Shown here: positions 1-11,700 of the stretch, in pieces
How the letters are laid out: the number at the start of each line of letters is the position of its first letter
Numbering within the stretch: the first letter of the stretch is position 1
Source of the DNA: JBBATK01 sp044228285
Lineage (GTDB): Bacteria; Bacteroidota; Ignavibacteria; Kapaibacteriales; NICIL-2
Reading direction: 5' to 3'
DNA: 64,000 bases
NCBI GenBank assembly: GCA_044228285.1
Contig: JBGAVD010000003.1
Location: 248,001 to 312,000, forward strand
The notes under the pieces: model-generated
The model's input: the letters and a program-made list of their open reading frames with translations, nothing else
The model's database searches: none
What the model was told of the DNA's origin: nothing
Translations under genes and position numbers: made by a program

Positions 1-2505
1 GCTGATGCGGATCTTAGCGCTTGTGCTCAAAATGGTTTCGCGATCTGATGTTGAACTAGCGCCGTTCTTTGTGATTGGTGCAACGAGGTTCAAGAAACCT
101 TCGTCAGACATCTTCACCCAGTAACCACGACCTGGTTGCAACTCAGATACTTCACGGTATCCACGATCTGTTTCGTATCCGTATACACCGCTAAGTTGAT
201 TTGGAGGAGCACCAGTTCCAACACCGTCATACTTAACGTTTTCAGCAGCTACTGGTACAGACAATGCACCGATAGTGTTCCAACCTTGATACAAGTGAAC
301 TGGGTATACATCCTTGGTAATACGCTTTACAAGAAGACCAGAAATAACCTGGGTATCCTTCTTAGGGAAGCGGAGGAAGTAGCCATATCCAACTGATGGA
401 TTCAATTCTGGCTGATAGTAAGAGATAGCATACTTAATTGGAGCTGCTGGTACGTTTGGCCAAATTGTGCGATAATCGCTTGAAGAAGGACGTACTGGCA
501 AAGAAATAAAGTTCCAACCTTGAGCATAGCTTTGTTGAATACGAGCGCGAGCTGGTGTGTATTCAATATCGAATGCTGTGATTCGCTCATCACGAATGGT
601 GTATGACATCAACTGACCTGCACCTGGTACTGGAGTAGCCAAACGCATATCTACACCGAAGAGAGAACCGTTTTCTGTATCACGGAGATAGAGTTGTGAT
701 CCCGTTGGGAACTGATTAACGTCCCATGTCAACACGATAGGATAGTAGTTTGGAGCACCAGCGTTGAAGCGACATTGGTAAACCAATGTTGTGTCTTCAA
801 ACACGTTGCGAACATCACGTGATGTAAACACACCAGTGATATCACCAAAGCCATTCAATTGTGCCTTGATGTCGTCGTTTGATGTGTCACGTGGGGTTGC
901 GATTTGGAAGAAACGAGCATAGAAGCTATTCGCGTCTAAGGTTTCGTATGCAAACTCACCAAAGAGAGAGTCAACACCATAGGTAGCGCGAAGACCTGTT
1001 CCGAACATCAAGTTAGATGATACTGGAACTGGAGCTGAGTTACGAACGTTAATCCACATACCTTTTGCACGATCATCTACTGGAGGTGCACCATTGTATG
1101 TTTCATCTGGTGTACGAACAACAAGGAATTCTACCTTCAAACGAACCGGGGTGAATTGTGCTGTCAAAGAACGGAATGTGATGTATCCGATATAACGACC
1201 AGCATACTCTGATGGTGTTTGTGGGTTTGGATCGTCAGCCAATTGACTTGGGTCACAGATAATGTCGAAGTTGAGAAGTGGGTCGATCTGGTTAGGGAAT
1301 GGACCGTTCTGAACATCTGGGTAACCGAGACCATTTGGTGGTCCGAGGATACCGCGATCGATATATGCAATACGACCAAGACGTGTTGGAGCTGGAATTG
1401 GATTCTTAGCGCCACGTGTCTTGAACATCAACCAAGGTTGATCTGACTCAACAATGATGTTGTTAGCGCGAACACCGTCTGGTGTTAGCAATACTTGAAT
1501 TGCAGTGATAGCCTGACCAACACCTTGTTGAAGAACTGGATCAAAAGGAATAACGCGGGTTAATGAGAACAATGTGTCACCCAATTGCGTAACAGATGTT
1601 TCGTTTGGATTACCCGTTGGCTTTGGTAAGAAGTCAAATTGGAATTGATCACGGATGTGAACATACATCATACCCTTTGTAATAGTATTTACAGCTGATG
1701 GCTCAATACCAATACGAGTGTAATCAATACCTGCTACAACGCGATCCAAAGGTTGTGGTTGCGGGTAAGCAATGTCACCAGGGAATGGTGAATCCTTAAC
1801 CGCGTTCATGTTGTTGTAGTAAATAGAGTCTGTTGTAATGATCATTGGCGACACATCGCTAACACCACTACCTGGACGTCCAAGAACTTGGAACTTTACA
1901 TAAATAAGAGGACGATATTCGAATGAGTTACAATCGATACCGCTACCGGTTGTTGGCAATGGGCGTGAACCCAGACCAGCGATACGAATTCTCTTACCAC
2001 GCAAACGGTTTGGGTTGTTTGCTGAGATGAGACCGTTCTGTACTTGATAGGTCGAATCAACAGCATCATCCCATGTCAACTGCCAGCCTTCTGTCAACGC
2101 AGCGCTGTCAGCTTTGGTGAACTGAACGTTAGGGTGATTACCTTGAATCCAAGGACCACGGCTCATAACGCCTACTGGCTTTAACGCAGTGCTATCATAC
2201 TGCAACTTGAAGTTGAAGCTATAGATTGGTTGCACTGTGTATTGACCGCGGCTTTGCCAACAGTTCTTAATAAATACTGGAAGAATGATCTCTGTAGGAC
2301 CATTGTTGCCAGCTGCGGTTGCCCACAGACGACCATCAGGATACCAGGCGTGGTTGTAATCACCTTCGCCTCCCACAAGGCTCAACCTTGGGGTTTGGGG
2401 AACATATTGCTGTGCATTCACTCCTGCAGAGAATGCGCAGATTGCAAACAGCGCTGCTGCAAATAGTCTGCGAGCTGCACTGTGCAAGGAATACCCTTTG
2501 TACAT
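1..2505 (-). CDS. Partial secreted surface protein with exporter-type architecture
   Basis: The frame is open from the ATG at 2505 to the window edge (835 codons seen), so the C terminus and any sorting domain are missing. AGGAG lies 5 nt before the ATG. Residues 1-31 look like a signal peptide: basic start, Arg-Arg, then a hydrophobic Ala/Leu/Phe stretch ending near VNA. No enzyme motif was recognised. About residues 520-648 resemble a module near the C terminus of the 2359-residue protein encoded at 5740-12819 (shared features include LFGVDM and YYP). After it come two copies of a Trp-Asn module (GWNFISLPV near 655; GWNTIGALSVPV near 738) and GRGYWVKM near 800, patterns common in secreted proteins of Bacteroidota relatives. 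It starts 36 nt after the stop of the 396-residue gene with no hairpin between, so they are probably co-transcribed. A structural or adhesive cell-surface role is inference. Confidence 0.85.
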   Translation of the reverse strand, partial: MYKGYSLHSAARRLFAAALFAICAFSAGVNAQQYVPQTPRLSLVGGEGDYNHAWYPDGRLWATAAGNNGPTEIILPVFIKNCWQSRGQYTVQPIYSFNFKLQYDSTALKPVGVMSRGPWIQGNHPNVQFTKADSAALTEGWQLTWDDAVDSTYQVQNGLISANNPNRLRGKRIRIAGLGSRPLPTTGSGIDCNSFEYRPLIYVKFQVLGRPGSGVSDVSPMIITTDSIYYNNMNAVKDSPFPGDIAYPQPQPLDRVVAGIDYTRIGIEPSAVNTITKGMMYVHIRDQFQFDFLPKPTGNPNETSVTQLGDTLFSLTRVIPFDPVLQQGVGQAITAIQVLLTPDGVRANNIIVESDQPWLMFKTRGAKNPIPAPTRLGRIAYIDRGILGPPNGLGYPDVQNGPFPNQIDPLLNFDIICDPSQLADDPNPQTPSEYAGRYIGYITFRSLTAQFTPVRLKVEFLVVRTPDETYNGAPPVDDRAKGMWINVRNSAPVPVSSNLMFGTGLRATYGVDSLFGEFAYETLDANSFYARFFQIATPRDTSNDDIKAQLNGFGDITGVFTSRDVRNVFEDTTLVYQCRFNAGAPNYYPIVLTWDVNQFPTGSQLYLRDTENGSLFGVDMRLATPVPGAGQLMSYTIRDERITAFDIEYTPARARIQQSYAQGWNFISLPVRPSSSDYRTIWPNVPAAPIKYAISYYQPELNPSVGYGYFLRFPKKDTQVISGLLVKRITKDVYPVHLYQGWNTIGALSVPVAAENVKYDGVGTGAPPNQLSGVYGYETDRGYREVSELQPGRGYWVKMSDEGFLNLVAPITKNGASSTSDRETILSTSAKIRIS

Positions 2506-2541
2506 AACTACTCCTGCGTGATAATGAGTAATAAAAATAAT

Positions 2542-3732
2542 TTAATTGAATTTCAAATGCTGTATAAACCTACCCTGCGGACTTTGCAAACGAATGAAAC
2601 AAGGTCCTTTTGGCAACTTTGATCTGTCTATAGCCATCGAAGTTGTTGCTTCGATTTGTTCTTGAAGCACCAGTGCTCCAAGAAGTGTATAGACATAAAG
2701 CTCAACGCTGCTCTCCGTCATATTTCTAAGTTCCCAAACGTCACCATCGCTTCTGAGTACGTAGTCAGTGTTACTGACATTCTGCGAGGTGCTTGTGCTG
2801 ATATTGGTGATAACCACTACAGAATCAGCTGTGTCTCTTGTAACACATGCGCAACTGCTCTTTCCTAGTAGCCTAGCCATCAGCAAACTCTGTTGTTTCA
2901 CTGAGCTATCAACTGCTAGCATTTCAGCTCGAAAGCCGAAGTTCTGTCCTAACATAGATCCATCTATTCGTCGTAAATGAACTCTATGCGGAATCTGCGT
3001 TGTGTCAAAAAGAACTGAATCTGTCGTATTTACCGCCTCCAGCTTGTTCAAACGAAAGTGTAAGGTGTTGTACTCGAGAGCAATGTCTACGAACTGTAAA
3101 CTTGCTTCTGCCGGTACTTGTGCTCTACACTCAAAAGACTGCGTTTGATCAAACTTTGTAAATACAATAGTGTCGTTTGAGAAGTTAAAATTCAAAGATC
3201 TAGACCGACTATCAACTATGGTCGCAGGTACAACAACCTTCGACAGAGAATTGATATACACTTTTGCCTCGGCATTCAATTCAGGCAGTGCAGCAAAATC
3301 AATCGTCGTTGAGTCTGTGCAACTCGCTTTCAGCTTGAATTGAACGGCAAAAAGCACTTTTGATCCGACTATAGGCTTAAACAAGTTGAAGCCATACACT
3401 CGTATCTCACCACTTGTCTTTGCATTATAGTCCTTGTTTTCAAGCCCCTCACTTAAGGTATTAGTGAAGAGAACCTGTCGAAAGGATACTTTATCTGCAG
3501 GAAAGCCAAGTCTAATGTCATAAAGTAGGACACTATCTGCGGCTACCAACGATCCAACTGAACAAGTCAGAATAAAGGTGCTATCCGTACTGCAAAGATC
3601 AACCGTCCTGTCACATTCCAACTTTAGATCCAAAGCACGTTGAGCTTTCGCTCCAACGGCGGCGAGTGTGAAGACACTCGCCGCCAGGAGAACGAAAAAC
3701 TTACTTTTGGATGACAACTGTGTTAATTGCAT
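2542..3732 (-). CDS. Secreted cohesin-like protein with C-terminal sorting domain
   Basis: 396 residues. Residues 1-30 form a signal peptide ending near AKAQ. Two beta-sandwich-like stretches follow (about 35-160 and 190-310), with hydrophobic alternation resembling cohesin domains; this is a weak, pattern-level call. About residues 338-396 look like a type IX (Por) sorting domain (VELYVYTLLG followed by LPKGPCFIRL). The ATG lies inside the end of the upstream gene, overlapping it by 32 bp in another frame, with AAGG about 6 nt before it, which suggests translational coupling. A TTG at codon 6 is an alternative start. A perfect 12-bp hairpin (3658-3685) falls in the signal-peptide codons. Partner and function are unknown. 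The neighbouring dockerin-like protein makes a binding role attractive but unproven. Confidence 0.8.
   Translation of the reverse strand: MQLTQLSSKSKFFVLLAASVFTLAAVGAKAQRALDLKLECDRTVDLCSTDSTFILTCSVGSLVAADSVLLYDIRLGFPADKVSFRQVLFTNTLSEGLENKDYNAKTSGEIRVYGFNLFKPIVGSKVLFAVQFKLKASCTDSTTIDFAALPELNAEAKVYINSLSKVVVPATIVDSRSRSLNFNFSNDTIVFTKFDQTQSFECRAQVPAEASLQFVDIALEYNTLHFRLNKLEAVNTTDSVLFDTTQIPHRVHLRRIDGSMLGQNFGFRAEMLAVDSSVKQQSLLMARLLGKSSCACVTRDTADSVVVITNISTSTSQNVSNTDYVLRSDGDVWELRNMTESSVELYVYTLLGALVLQEQIEATTSMAIDRSKLPKGPCFIRLQSPQGRFIQHLKFN
3658..3685 (-). promoter_or_regulatory. Perfect hairpin within signal-peptide codons
   Basis: GGCGGCGAGTGT and ACACTCGCCGCC form a perfect 12-bp stem with a 4-nt loop (CTTC on the minus strand). 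It begins 16 nt after the stop of the 648-residue gene and lies within codons 16-25 of the 396-residue gene. There is no T tract. It could reduce transcription or translation into the downstream gene; this is inference from position. Confidence 0.6.
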
Positions 3733-5647
3733 TAACGCCTTCGCCTACCAGTTTGTAGAAGTAAACACCAGCTGGAGCAATTGCACCTGCTGCTGTACGA
3801 CCTTCCCATGTAAAGCTGTAACTACCCTTGCTAAATGTTGAGTTTGCAAGTGTATTCACTTCGTTACCGAGAATATCATAGACCTTCAATGAGTATGTGC
3901 CATTAGCTGGAATTGTTACGCTAACAGTGTTGCTATTGAAAGCAGGATTTGGCGCACCAACTGCGATGAGTGAATTGCTTTCGTTTGTCAAACTGTTGAT
4001 GCTAACGCTTTGGTTTTGACGTGCATCGCCATTGAATTCAACGTTATTGAATTGAAGTTCTTGCGCGTTTGTACGAACGTTAACATATGCGATTGGCTCA
4101 CTTGCATCTGCCTTGACTGAACCAGCGATTGCAACCTTTGAACCATCGAATACACTGACAACGTTGAGAAGTGCATTTTCAACGGAAACGATTTCGCCGT
4201 TAACATTGAATACAGCACTCACTGCACCGTTACGATTGCCATTCAGATATACTGGAACACGAACTGTACCATCAGCATTGCGAGTAACGTTGTCAAACGC
4301 AACATTGCTTGCAGCTTCGTTCATTCCAACGGTTTTGCCGAAAGGAACGATGGTGTCAAGTGTCCATGGAAGCGTAATAACGCGACCACCTAGATAGTGC
4401 ATAATCAATGCAGCATCATATGCGTTTACTTGGAAGTAAATAGAACCGTAGTCTAATGAGTTGTCGCTTGGCATGTTGAAGGTTTGCAAACGAAGCAAAC
4501 TATCTTGTGCACTTGCGGAAGCCAGTGATGTGAAATGCTCGTTCAGAGTTAGGTCTGGGCGAGGCATAGCGGTTCTAAAACGAACTTCTCTTCTATACAA
4601 TGCTGTATCAGCAGTGTTCGATTGGTTACGTGTTGAATAGTAGAAACGACCATTGTGATCAACATCACCCTTGAACGCCATTCTCTTTACGAGGGAATCA
4701 AGTGGCTTGTTTGTAGCAACGGAACGAAGAATAACCAACGCATCGTTTGCTGTTACATATTGGTTCTGTGGAAGGCTGTAGTGGCGTGAGCCAGCTGCTT
4801 GTGAGAAGTCAGCATCACCATCACCCCAAACGTTCAAGCGCAAGCGTGGCTTAGCAGCGAAAACGATGATGGTATCGCTACCACCAGAAGGTTGCCAAGA
4901 TACCGACAATTGTGTTGAACGGTATGAAGGTGTGTTCTGTGTGTAGAAAGCGTTGAGCCAGTCACCTTGAGGTGTGCTTCCCTTAATACCAACGGAAGCA
5001 TTACGGGTTACAACGTTTCCTGCATTGTTTCCGATTTGACCGTAAGCGAATTCAATGTCACCTTGGTAGTTGTTAGGCACATTGTCTTGCTTGTACAAGT
5101 ACACTTGGAAGTTACCAACAGAAGCTGGCAATGACTTGTCGTTGATGTTCAGGTTCTTCCATTCAACGCAGAATGCTGTGCGACCATTAACGGTAGCAAC
5201 ACCACTCAACACAGAAGAAGCCGTGTAACCAACTTCGTTCGTGCGGAAAAAGTGATCACCCCAGAAAGGAGCAACAACGTTTCTTGGGAATTGTGAGCCA
5301 TCAAACAAACGAGTTTGAACTTGTTGTCCAACAACGCCGATCGGAATTTGGCCGTCGGTAGACATCATAATAAAACCGTTCACATTGATCAGGATCCAGT
5401 TATATACGGTTCCGTTGTATTCGAATGGGAAAGGCAATTGAGCTGAAGTAAACCCATCGTCTGGATCGACGTTAGGTGGCACTGTGAATTGGCTTGCACT
5501 GTACACCGTTGACCCAGCTGTTGGTAGCGGTGTATAGGGGCGATTGCCCTTGCGCGTGGGCGGATCGAACTCTGTATAGATCTGAGCCTGAACCGAGAAG
5601 CTAAACAGTGTAAGAGCCAACGCTGCAAGAAGAGTACTTTTTCTCAT
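3701..5647 (-). CDS. Secreted protein with interrupted dockerin-like motifs, cohesin-like region and sorting domain
   Basis: 648 residues from the ATG at 5647, chosen because AAGGA lies 9 nt upstream and a clean signal peptide follows (RKSTLLAALAL...VQAQ). The frame also has an ATG at 5686 without such a site. About residues 60-240 contain a pattern often seen in secreted proteins (FPFEYNG, NVNGFI, APFWGD, FCVEW), possibly nidogen-like. GDGDADF near 272 and TANDALVILRS near 295 look like one split dockerin repeat. GDVDHNG near 324 and VNAYDAALIMHYLGG near 406 look like a second, with the calcium loop and helix separated by long insertions. About 440-540 is cohesin-like. The last 75 residues are a FlgD-like Ig sorting domain (KVYDILGNEV, FTWEGR, AGVYFYKL). 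Likely exported and anchored or released at the surface. The stop overlaps the next gene by 32 bp. Confidence 0.85.
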   Translation of the reverse strand: MRKSTLLAALALTLFSFSVQAQIYTEFDPPTRKGNRPYTPLPTAGSTVYSASQFTVPPNVDPDDGFTSAQLPFPFEYNGTVYNWILINVNGFIMMSTDGQIPIGVVGQQVQTRLFDGSQFPRNVVAPFWGDHFFRTNEVGYTASSVLSGVATVNGRTAFCVEWKNLNINDKSLPASVGNFQVYLYKQDNVPNNYQGDIEFAYGQIGNNAGNVVTRNASVGIKGSTPQGDWLNAFYTQNTPSYRSTQLSVSWQPSGGSDTIIVFAAKPRLRLNVWGDGDADFSQAAGSRHYSLPQNQYVTANDALVILRSVATNKPLDSLVKRMAFKGDVDHNGRFYYSTRNQSNTADTALYRREVRFRTAMPRPDLTLNEHFTSLASASAQDSLLRLQTFNMPSDNSLDYGSIYFQVNAYDAALIMHYLGGRVITLPWTLDTIVPFGKTVGMNEAASNVAFDNVTRNADGTVRVPVYLNGNRNGAVSAVFNVNGEIVSVENALLNVVSVFDGSKVAIAGSVKADASEPIAYVNVRTNAQELQFNNVEFNGDARQNQSVSINSLTNESNSLIAVGAPNPAFNSNTVSVTIPANGTYSLKVYDILGNEVNTLANSTFSKGSYSFTWEGRTAAGAIAPAGVYFYKLVGEGVNAINTVVIQK

Positions 5648-5701
5648 AGCAGTTTGTCCTTGATATTTTAAAAAATTTAATTTCATAAGGAGATCTTCAT
5701 C

Positions 5702-5727
5702 ATGGGCTTCCCCGAAGGGAAGCCCAT
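5702..5727 (-). terminator. Hairpin after the giant surface gene
   Basis: ATGGGCTTCCC and GGGAAGCCCAT form an 11-bp perfect stem. On the minus strand the loop is TTCG, a stable tetraloop. It begins 12 nt after the stop of the 2359-residue gene. No T tract follows, so it may act as a partial terminator or an mRNA-end stabiliser rather than a full intrinsic terminator. Confidence 0.65.
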
Positions 5728-5739
5728 TAGAAGCGATTC

Positions 5740-8700
5740 TTAGCGTACGATGATTGCCTTTTGTACAGCGCTGAATGCACCGACAGACATCTTAATGGTG
5801 TAAGAGCCTGATGGCAATTCTGAACCGTTTGATCCACGGCCATCCCACATCAATTCAGCCTTACCAGCTTGGAACTGACGGTTTGCAATGGTTTGGACCT
5901 TGTTACCAAGGTTATCAAAGACGTCGATTTGTACACTGCTTGCTGTTGGAACGTTGAAGCTAACCTTTGCTGATCCGTTCATTGGATTTGGAACGATTGG
6001 ATCAAGACTGATTGAGAGGTTATCTACATCGTCACCAACTGGTGATGCTTCATCCCAAAGAATTACGAATGAGCTAACTGCAGAGCGCTTTTGGATAAGT
6101 GTAACTTCATCGCCAGCAACAATAACATCATAGTCTGATGTGCTTTGTGTACGGAAGTTACCGTTAGCCATGTCTACTGCGAAGAGTGAACCACCAACAC
6201 CGTCCATCAGGTAGTATGTACCACCGCATGGGTTCTTTTGTGTGTCTGTACGTTTTGGAACTTCTGACATCTTCCACTTGAAGGTAACTGGATAGTACTC
6301 ATCCTGATTACCAACAACACCACCTGCTTGGTAACGACCCTTGTAGATTTCTACGCCGTTGTCACCGGATGCACATGCTGGGAAGAAGTTGCGAAGCATA
6401 CCGTTTGTTTGAGGAACTGCCCAACGAGCGTCGAATACGTCAACGTAGGTCATTGGAGGCAATTCATATTCACAGTAGTTGCTGTCCAAGTGACCAATAC
6501 CACCCTTGGTTGAGTTATCACCAGTGGTAGCCTTGGTACCAGTACCCCAGCTCAAGGTTTCAAATGCACCCTTGTTGTTAGCGATAACAATATTCGATGT
6601 GAATACGGTTGACTCGGAAACACGGATGATGTACTTGAGAGTATCTGGAACACCGCCATGGATGTCAGTTACTTCAACCTTGATTGTATCTACTGCCTTG
6701 TAAGGTGTTACGTTCAATGTACCTGTAACTGCAACGGATACTGTATCCATGCTCAATGCACCATTGATTGACTCAGGTGTCATCTTGAGACCTGGGTGGT
6801 TGCTGATGATGCGAAGATTGACGGTTTCTGAACGACGAAGATCAACGTCAGTTACCTTGATGGTATCGTTAACATTGTCACCGTTTGAGCGACACAATAC
6901 TTGTGGCGTTTGGAATACATGTGGGTTATGGTTTACACCGTGAATCTTGAGTGTCAAGGTCTTCACTGTGGTCAATCCACCGTTAGGACCGTCATCGTGT
7001 ACGAATACTGTAACGGTTACGGTTGTATCTGGCATCTTGGTATCGGTAACACGTGGTGTACCGAACAACATACCGCTGATTGGATTGATCTTCAACCAAG
7101 CTGGAGTAGCAGCATTGCTGATATCCCATGAACCTGCTTCTGCGAAACAACCATCACGAGCGATTGTCTTACGTGGGTCGCCTGCATAGATCAACTCATA
7201 TGTTTGGCGCTGACCGAAGTTAGGATCGCTTACACGGATATAGGTTGTATCGCCTGTAAGTGTCTTGTTGTAGTCAACATCTTCCCAAGCATCTGGCAGA
7301 CTTTCTGTCAAAATTGTAGGAGCAACGTTAACAACGATAATACGGTTCAATGTTGAGATTCCACCGTGGCCATCGTTAGCTACGATCGTGAATACAGTAT
7401 CTGTATTCAATGAATTGTGATAACGCTGGATTGGGCTAAGAACTGCAATAGCAGTTGCTGAATCGATTGCTACAGCCAGTTGACCTTGTGTTGTAAAGTC
7501 TGAACCGAACTGATCTAATTGACCGCTGTTTGTGTACTTGCGGAGGTACTTACCAGCCAACCAAGATGGACGAACTTGAACGACTTGGTCGAATGATGTA
7601 TCCGATGTTCTGTTCTCTGACAACCAGTTGTATGACGTACGGCCATACTTGAACTGCCAGCCATCACGCTCTGCTGCAGCATCTTCTGCTTCATCATCTG
7701 TGTTGAAGTCAGCCTTGAAACGAAGACTGTCTGTCAAGTTAGCATAGAGGCGATTGTTTGCTTCGCAAGAGAATGTACCAGCTGTGAATACTGGAAGGCT
7801 ATCGGTAACAAAGACGCGGAAGCGATAGGTTGTATCAGCACCCCAGCCGTAGTTAACGGTATCTTGTTGCAACCAGCGAGCGTTTGTAGCATCGTATGAT
7901 TGGTTAGCATAGTATGATGGGTACAAGTAGATGTACTTAGCGATTACATCTGCAGCTACCCCAGCAGCCTTCATCGAATCGATGGTTGCAGCTGATGGTG
8001 GGAAGTTGCGAGCTGTAACATTAACCCATTCACCTTCAGGAACTACGTATGGATTGCTTGGTGTACCCTTGAGGCTAACACGACCGTGTGCTTGCCACCA
8101 TGCTGTTTCATCACCACCAACATTTGCTGCAATGGTATCAGCCTTGAGCCAGTGTGACAAACCTGAGTTTGCATCAACTGACCAGCCGTATGAAAGTTGG
8201 GAGTACTTTGTTCCGTCAAGAATCGAGCGTGGATCGTAGAACTTATTGGTATCACGAGCGGTGATAGCAAAGATGGTATCACGACCTGGAGCACGGGAGA
8301 TGTCTGAAGCATCACGTGGATATGTTCTATCTTCTGAAACAAAGATCTTGTTCTTGAAGATAGGAGGAACTGGACTACCATTAGCATTTGTTGGGTTGGC
8401 TGTGCTCAACTTGTTACCTGTCCAAACTGGAGCTGGTGTTGTTGCGCCAACTGTAAAGATCAATGCACCTGCAAACGCATCGTTGTTGCTTCCTACTTCT
8501 CTCCAAAGAGCTGAACGGGAAACAATAGCGAGTTGATCGCCAACCTTAGCTGGGATCGTATTGTAACGCTCACCTGCAAAGTAGGTTACGATGTTACGAC
8601 CGAAACCATCGATGTTTGATGTTGGAAGTGCTGGACGGTTTGAATATGCGAAACCGTTACCGCCAAGATCATTGTTTGTACCAACTGCATCATACTTACG

Positions 8701-11700
8701 ACCTTGCAGAGTACCTGCATCTTCGTTTTCTGGATTGCGCTTGATAGCTGCAAGGATTGAAGCGAGATCTGTACCAAAGTTAGCAAGACCTTCAGCGTTA
8801 CGACGTACTTGGTAACCACCAGCAATACGACCACCCAATGTTGAATCTGGAACGATGTCAACACGTGAACGGAATGTTTCGCTTGTTGGGTCAACTTGTG
8901 AAAGATTTACACGGATGTAATCACCAGTTGCTGTATTGATAACGAAGAATACTGTTTCGTTAATTGAACGAACATCATTGTTTGAGAACAACTCTGATGC
9001 TGATGTATAGTCAGCCTTAGCTTCCAAGAAGAGTGGGTAACCGATTGGGTGATCGCCCTTATACTCTGTTTGAAGCTTAGCCATGTTTGTATCAACTTCA
9101 GCAACAAATGGATTGCGTGTGTAGCGCTTTACATACTTGTTGAATGATGGTTGATTTGGATCTGAGAAACGGCTCAATGTAGTTGGAATACCAACTGCGA
9201 AGTCTTCGATTGGAGACATACGACGCTTGGTGTAGTCAGCGGTCTTGATGTCTGTACCCTTATCAAAGCTATCATAGATGCGACCTTGTTGCAAGAGCTT
9301 TTCTGGAATTGAAACTGCTGCTGGTGTCTTATCATCAGCGCCGTTCAACATTGGAATAGCTGTATATGAGTAGCGGAAAATGCTCTCAAAAGGACCTTGC
9401 TGCTTGCCTGTTCCGTTAAGAACGAAGCTCAATTGCTGTGTACCGTTACCAGCAACGAAGAAGGTTTCCTGTGGAAGTGAATCAGAAACGTTACCACTGC
9501 CATCATAACGATAAACACGTGTTGTAACGTTTGCTTCTGTGTGACCCCAGTAGTTACCGTTCAATGAGTCAACACCACCATAACCGATACCGGTTGTGCC
9601 AGCGAAGATACCCTTTGTGTTTGGAGCATCTGGATAACGAATCAAGAAGCGAGCATTGTTGTCAAACATTGAGTTAGCAGCACGGCTAAAGCTAGCGAAT
9701 GGTACAGGACCAATTGCTTCACCGTAGATGATAGCGCCAGCCAAGTCACTTGAAGCTGAGTTGTAGTTAACTGGTGGTGTACCAGCTGTGATCATTGGAC
9801 CAGTGATAGCATTTTGATCAGCACCTACACTTGAAGTAGCTGTATTGTTAGCAACCAATGAACGAAGCATAACAAGCTTCAAGTCGTAGTTATCTGAGTA
9901 GATAGCTGCACCGCTGTATGCGCTTTGATTTTGGAAACGAACACGATTCAAGAATACTGAGTCGAGACGACCAGCACGGCTTGCTGTAATTTGATCTAGG
10001 ATATAAAGACCGCCACCAAGACCTGTACCGTTTTCTTGAAGTGTAGAACCACCGATTGATGCATCTGGACCTGTTGTTGCACCTGAACCTGGGTGAGTAA
10101 TGGTTACCGAACCAGCTTGTGTAGCACCCTTGCCCATACGTGCATTGTTTTCAACGCAACGATTGTCAAGGAAACGTGTCATCATACGTACGTGAGCTGG
10201 ATACTGGTTTGCACCAGGAGCGAATGTAAATGCTTCGTTGGTTGACTTGAAGCCAGTAACAAATGCTGGATTCGAACCGTAGCTAATGCTATCAACGTCT
10301 GTACAGAATACACGTTGGAAGTTTCCACCTGAGCTTGTGCTGAAGGAGGACTTAGGATTAACCAAAGCAATAGCACCACCATTACCTGCTTGAGCAAGGT
10401 TAGCGTGGAATTCACAACCTTGAACTGTTTGAAGTTCTGCATTCAATGAATAGATAGCACCACCACCACGAACGCTCAATTGACCAACACTGTCAAGGTT
10501 TTCACCTACGCGGTTGTTGTCAAATACGCTACGTACGCAACGCAAGTAAGCGCGCTCTGGCTCTGTTACTGTGCTTCTGAGGTGAATAGCAACAGCACCA
10601 CCGGAATATCCAGCTGTGTTACCACTCATTTCAATGAGGTGAGCTTGTGAGTAACCAAGAATAACATTGCTAACAACACCACCAGCACCGTACATCAAGA
10701 AGTTACGCTTAGCGAAGATTGCTCCACCATCGTACTTAGCTGTATTGTTCTGGAACTTAATGTTGTAACCAAGGTTACGAACAAGAATGTTGTCACCATT
10801 TGCACCACCAATGTGTGGTGATGGATGGCTTGGATCAATGCTGAAGTTTTCATCTGAATAGATAGCACCACCGCGAGCGGCTGAGTTTGATGTCATGTAC
10901 ATTGGTACTTGAACATCTTGACCGCCACGAAGCATGATACGACCTGAATTTGAAGACATATAAACAGCTCCACCCTGATTGTAGGATGCAGCGTTGTATG
11001 TTGTCAAATACTTTGTTTCTGTTGAGTTCGAACGATAGCGACCTGTTGTGGTCAATGATGTTGCACCAGTTACATACAAAGCACCACCCTTTGAACCACC
11101 AGTGGTAACACCACTTGAAAGTTCGTTTTGGAAGTTGCGTGCGTTGTTTGCATCGAAGATAACGAAGTCGCGACCTTGGAAGTCATTGACACCAAGACCG
11201 ATATCCATTGCCCAACGACCACCGATATATACAGCACCACCATATGAATGGTTCTTGTATGACCAGTTAGCGTTCAATTCTGTTGTTGCAGGATTGGTTT
11301 CGTCGTCTGTTACAACAACACCTTGGCTGGTAACAACCTGCGCAATGTTTGTAAGATGTGTCTTGTTCTGTGTGAAGGTCAATTGACGAACACGACCAAG
11401 ATAGATAGCAAGACGACCGTCGTCAACTGCCTGACGATTTTGATCATCCATTTCCTTCAAACCACCATAATAGAGGTTATCGTGAGCGCGAACATATGTT
11501 GGGTTTGCTGGGTCTACGTTAGAACGTGGAGGAGCTAGCAATGAGTCAACACGATTAGCGTTCTGCTCGAAGAGGTACTGATTAACGATAATAGAAGAGA
11601 CTGTTGGGCTAGCTGCAGCGCCGAGAATTGCTGGTCTGTAGTTAGCTGGAAGTGCATTGTATTGTTGTGCCGCAGCACCAGTACCACTGAGAGCTACTGG

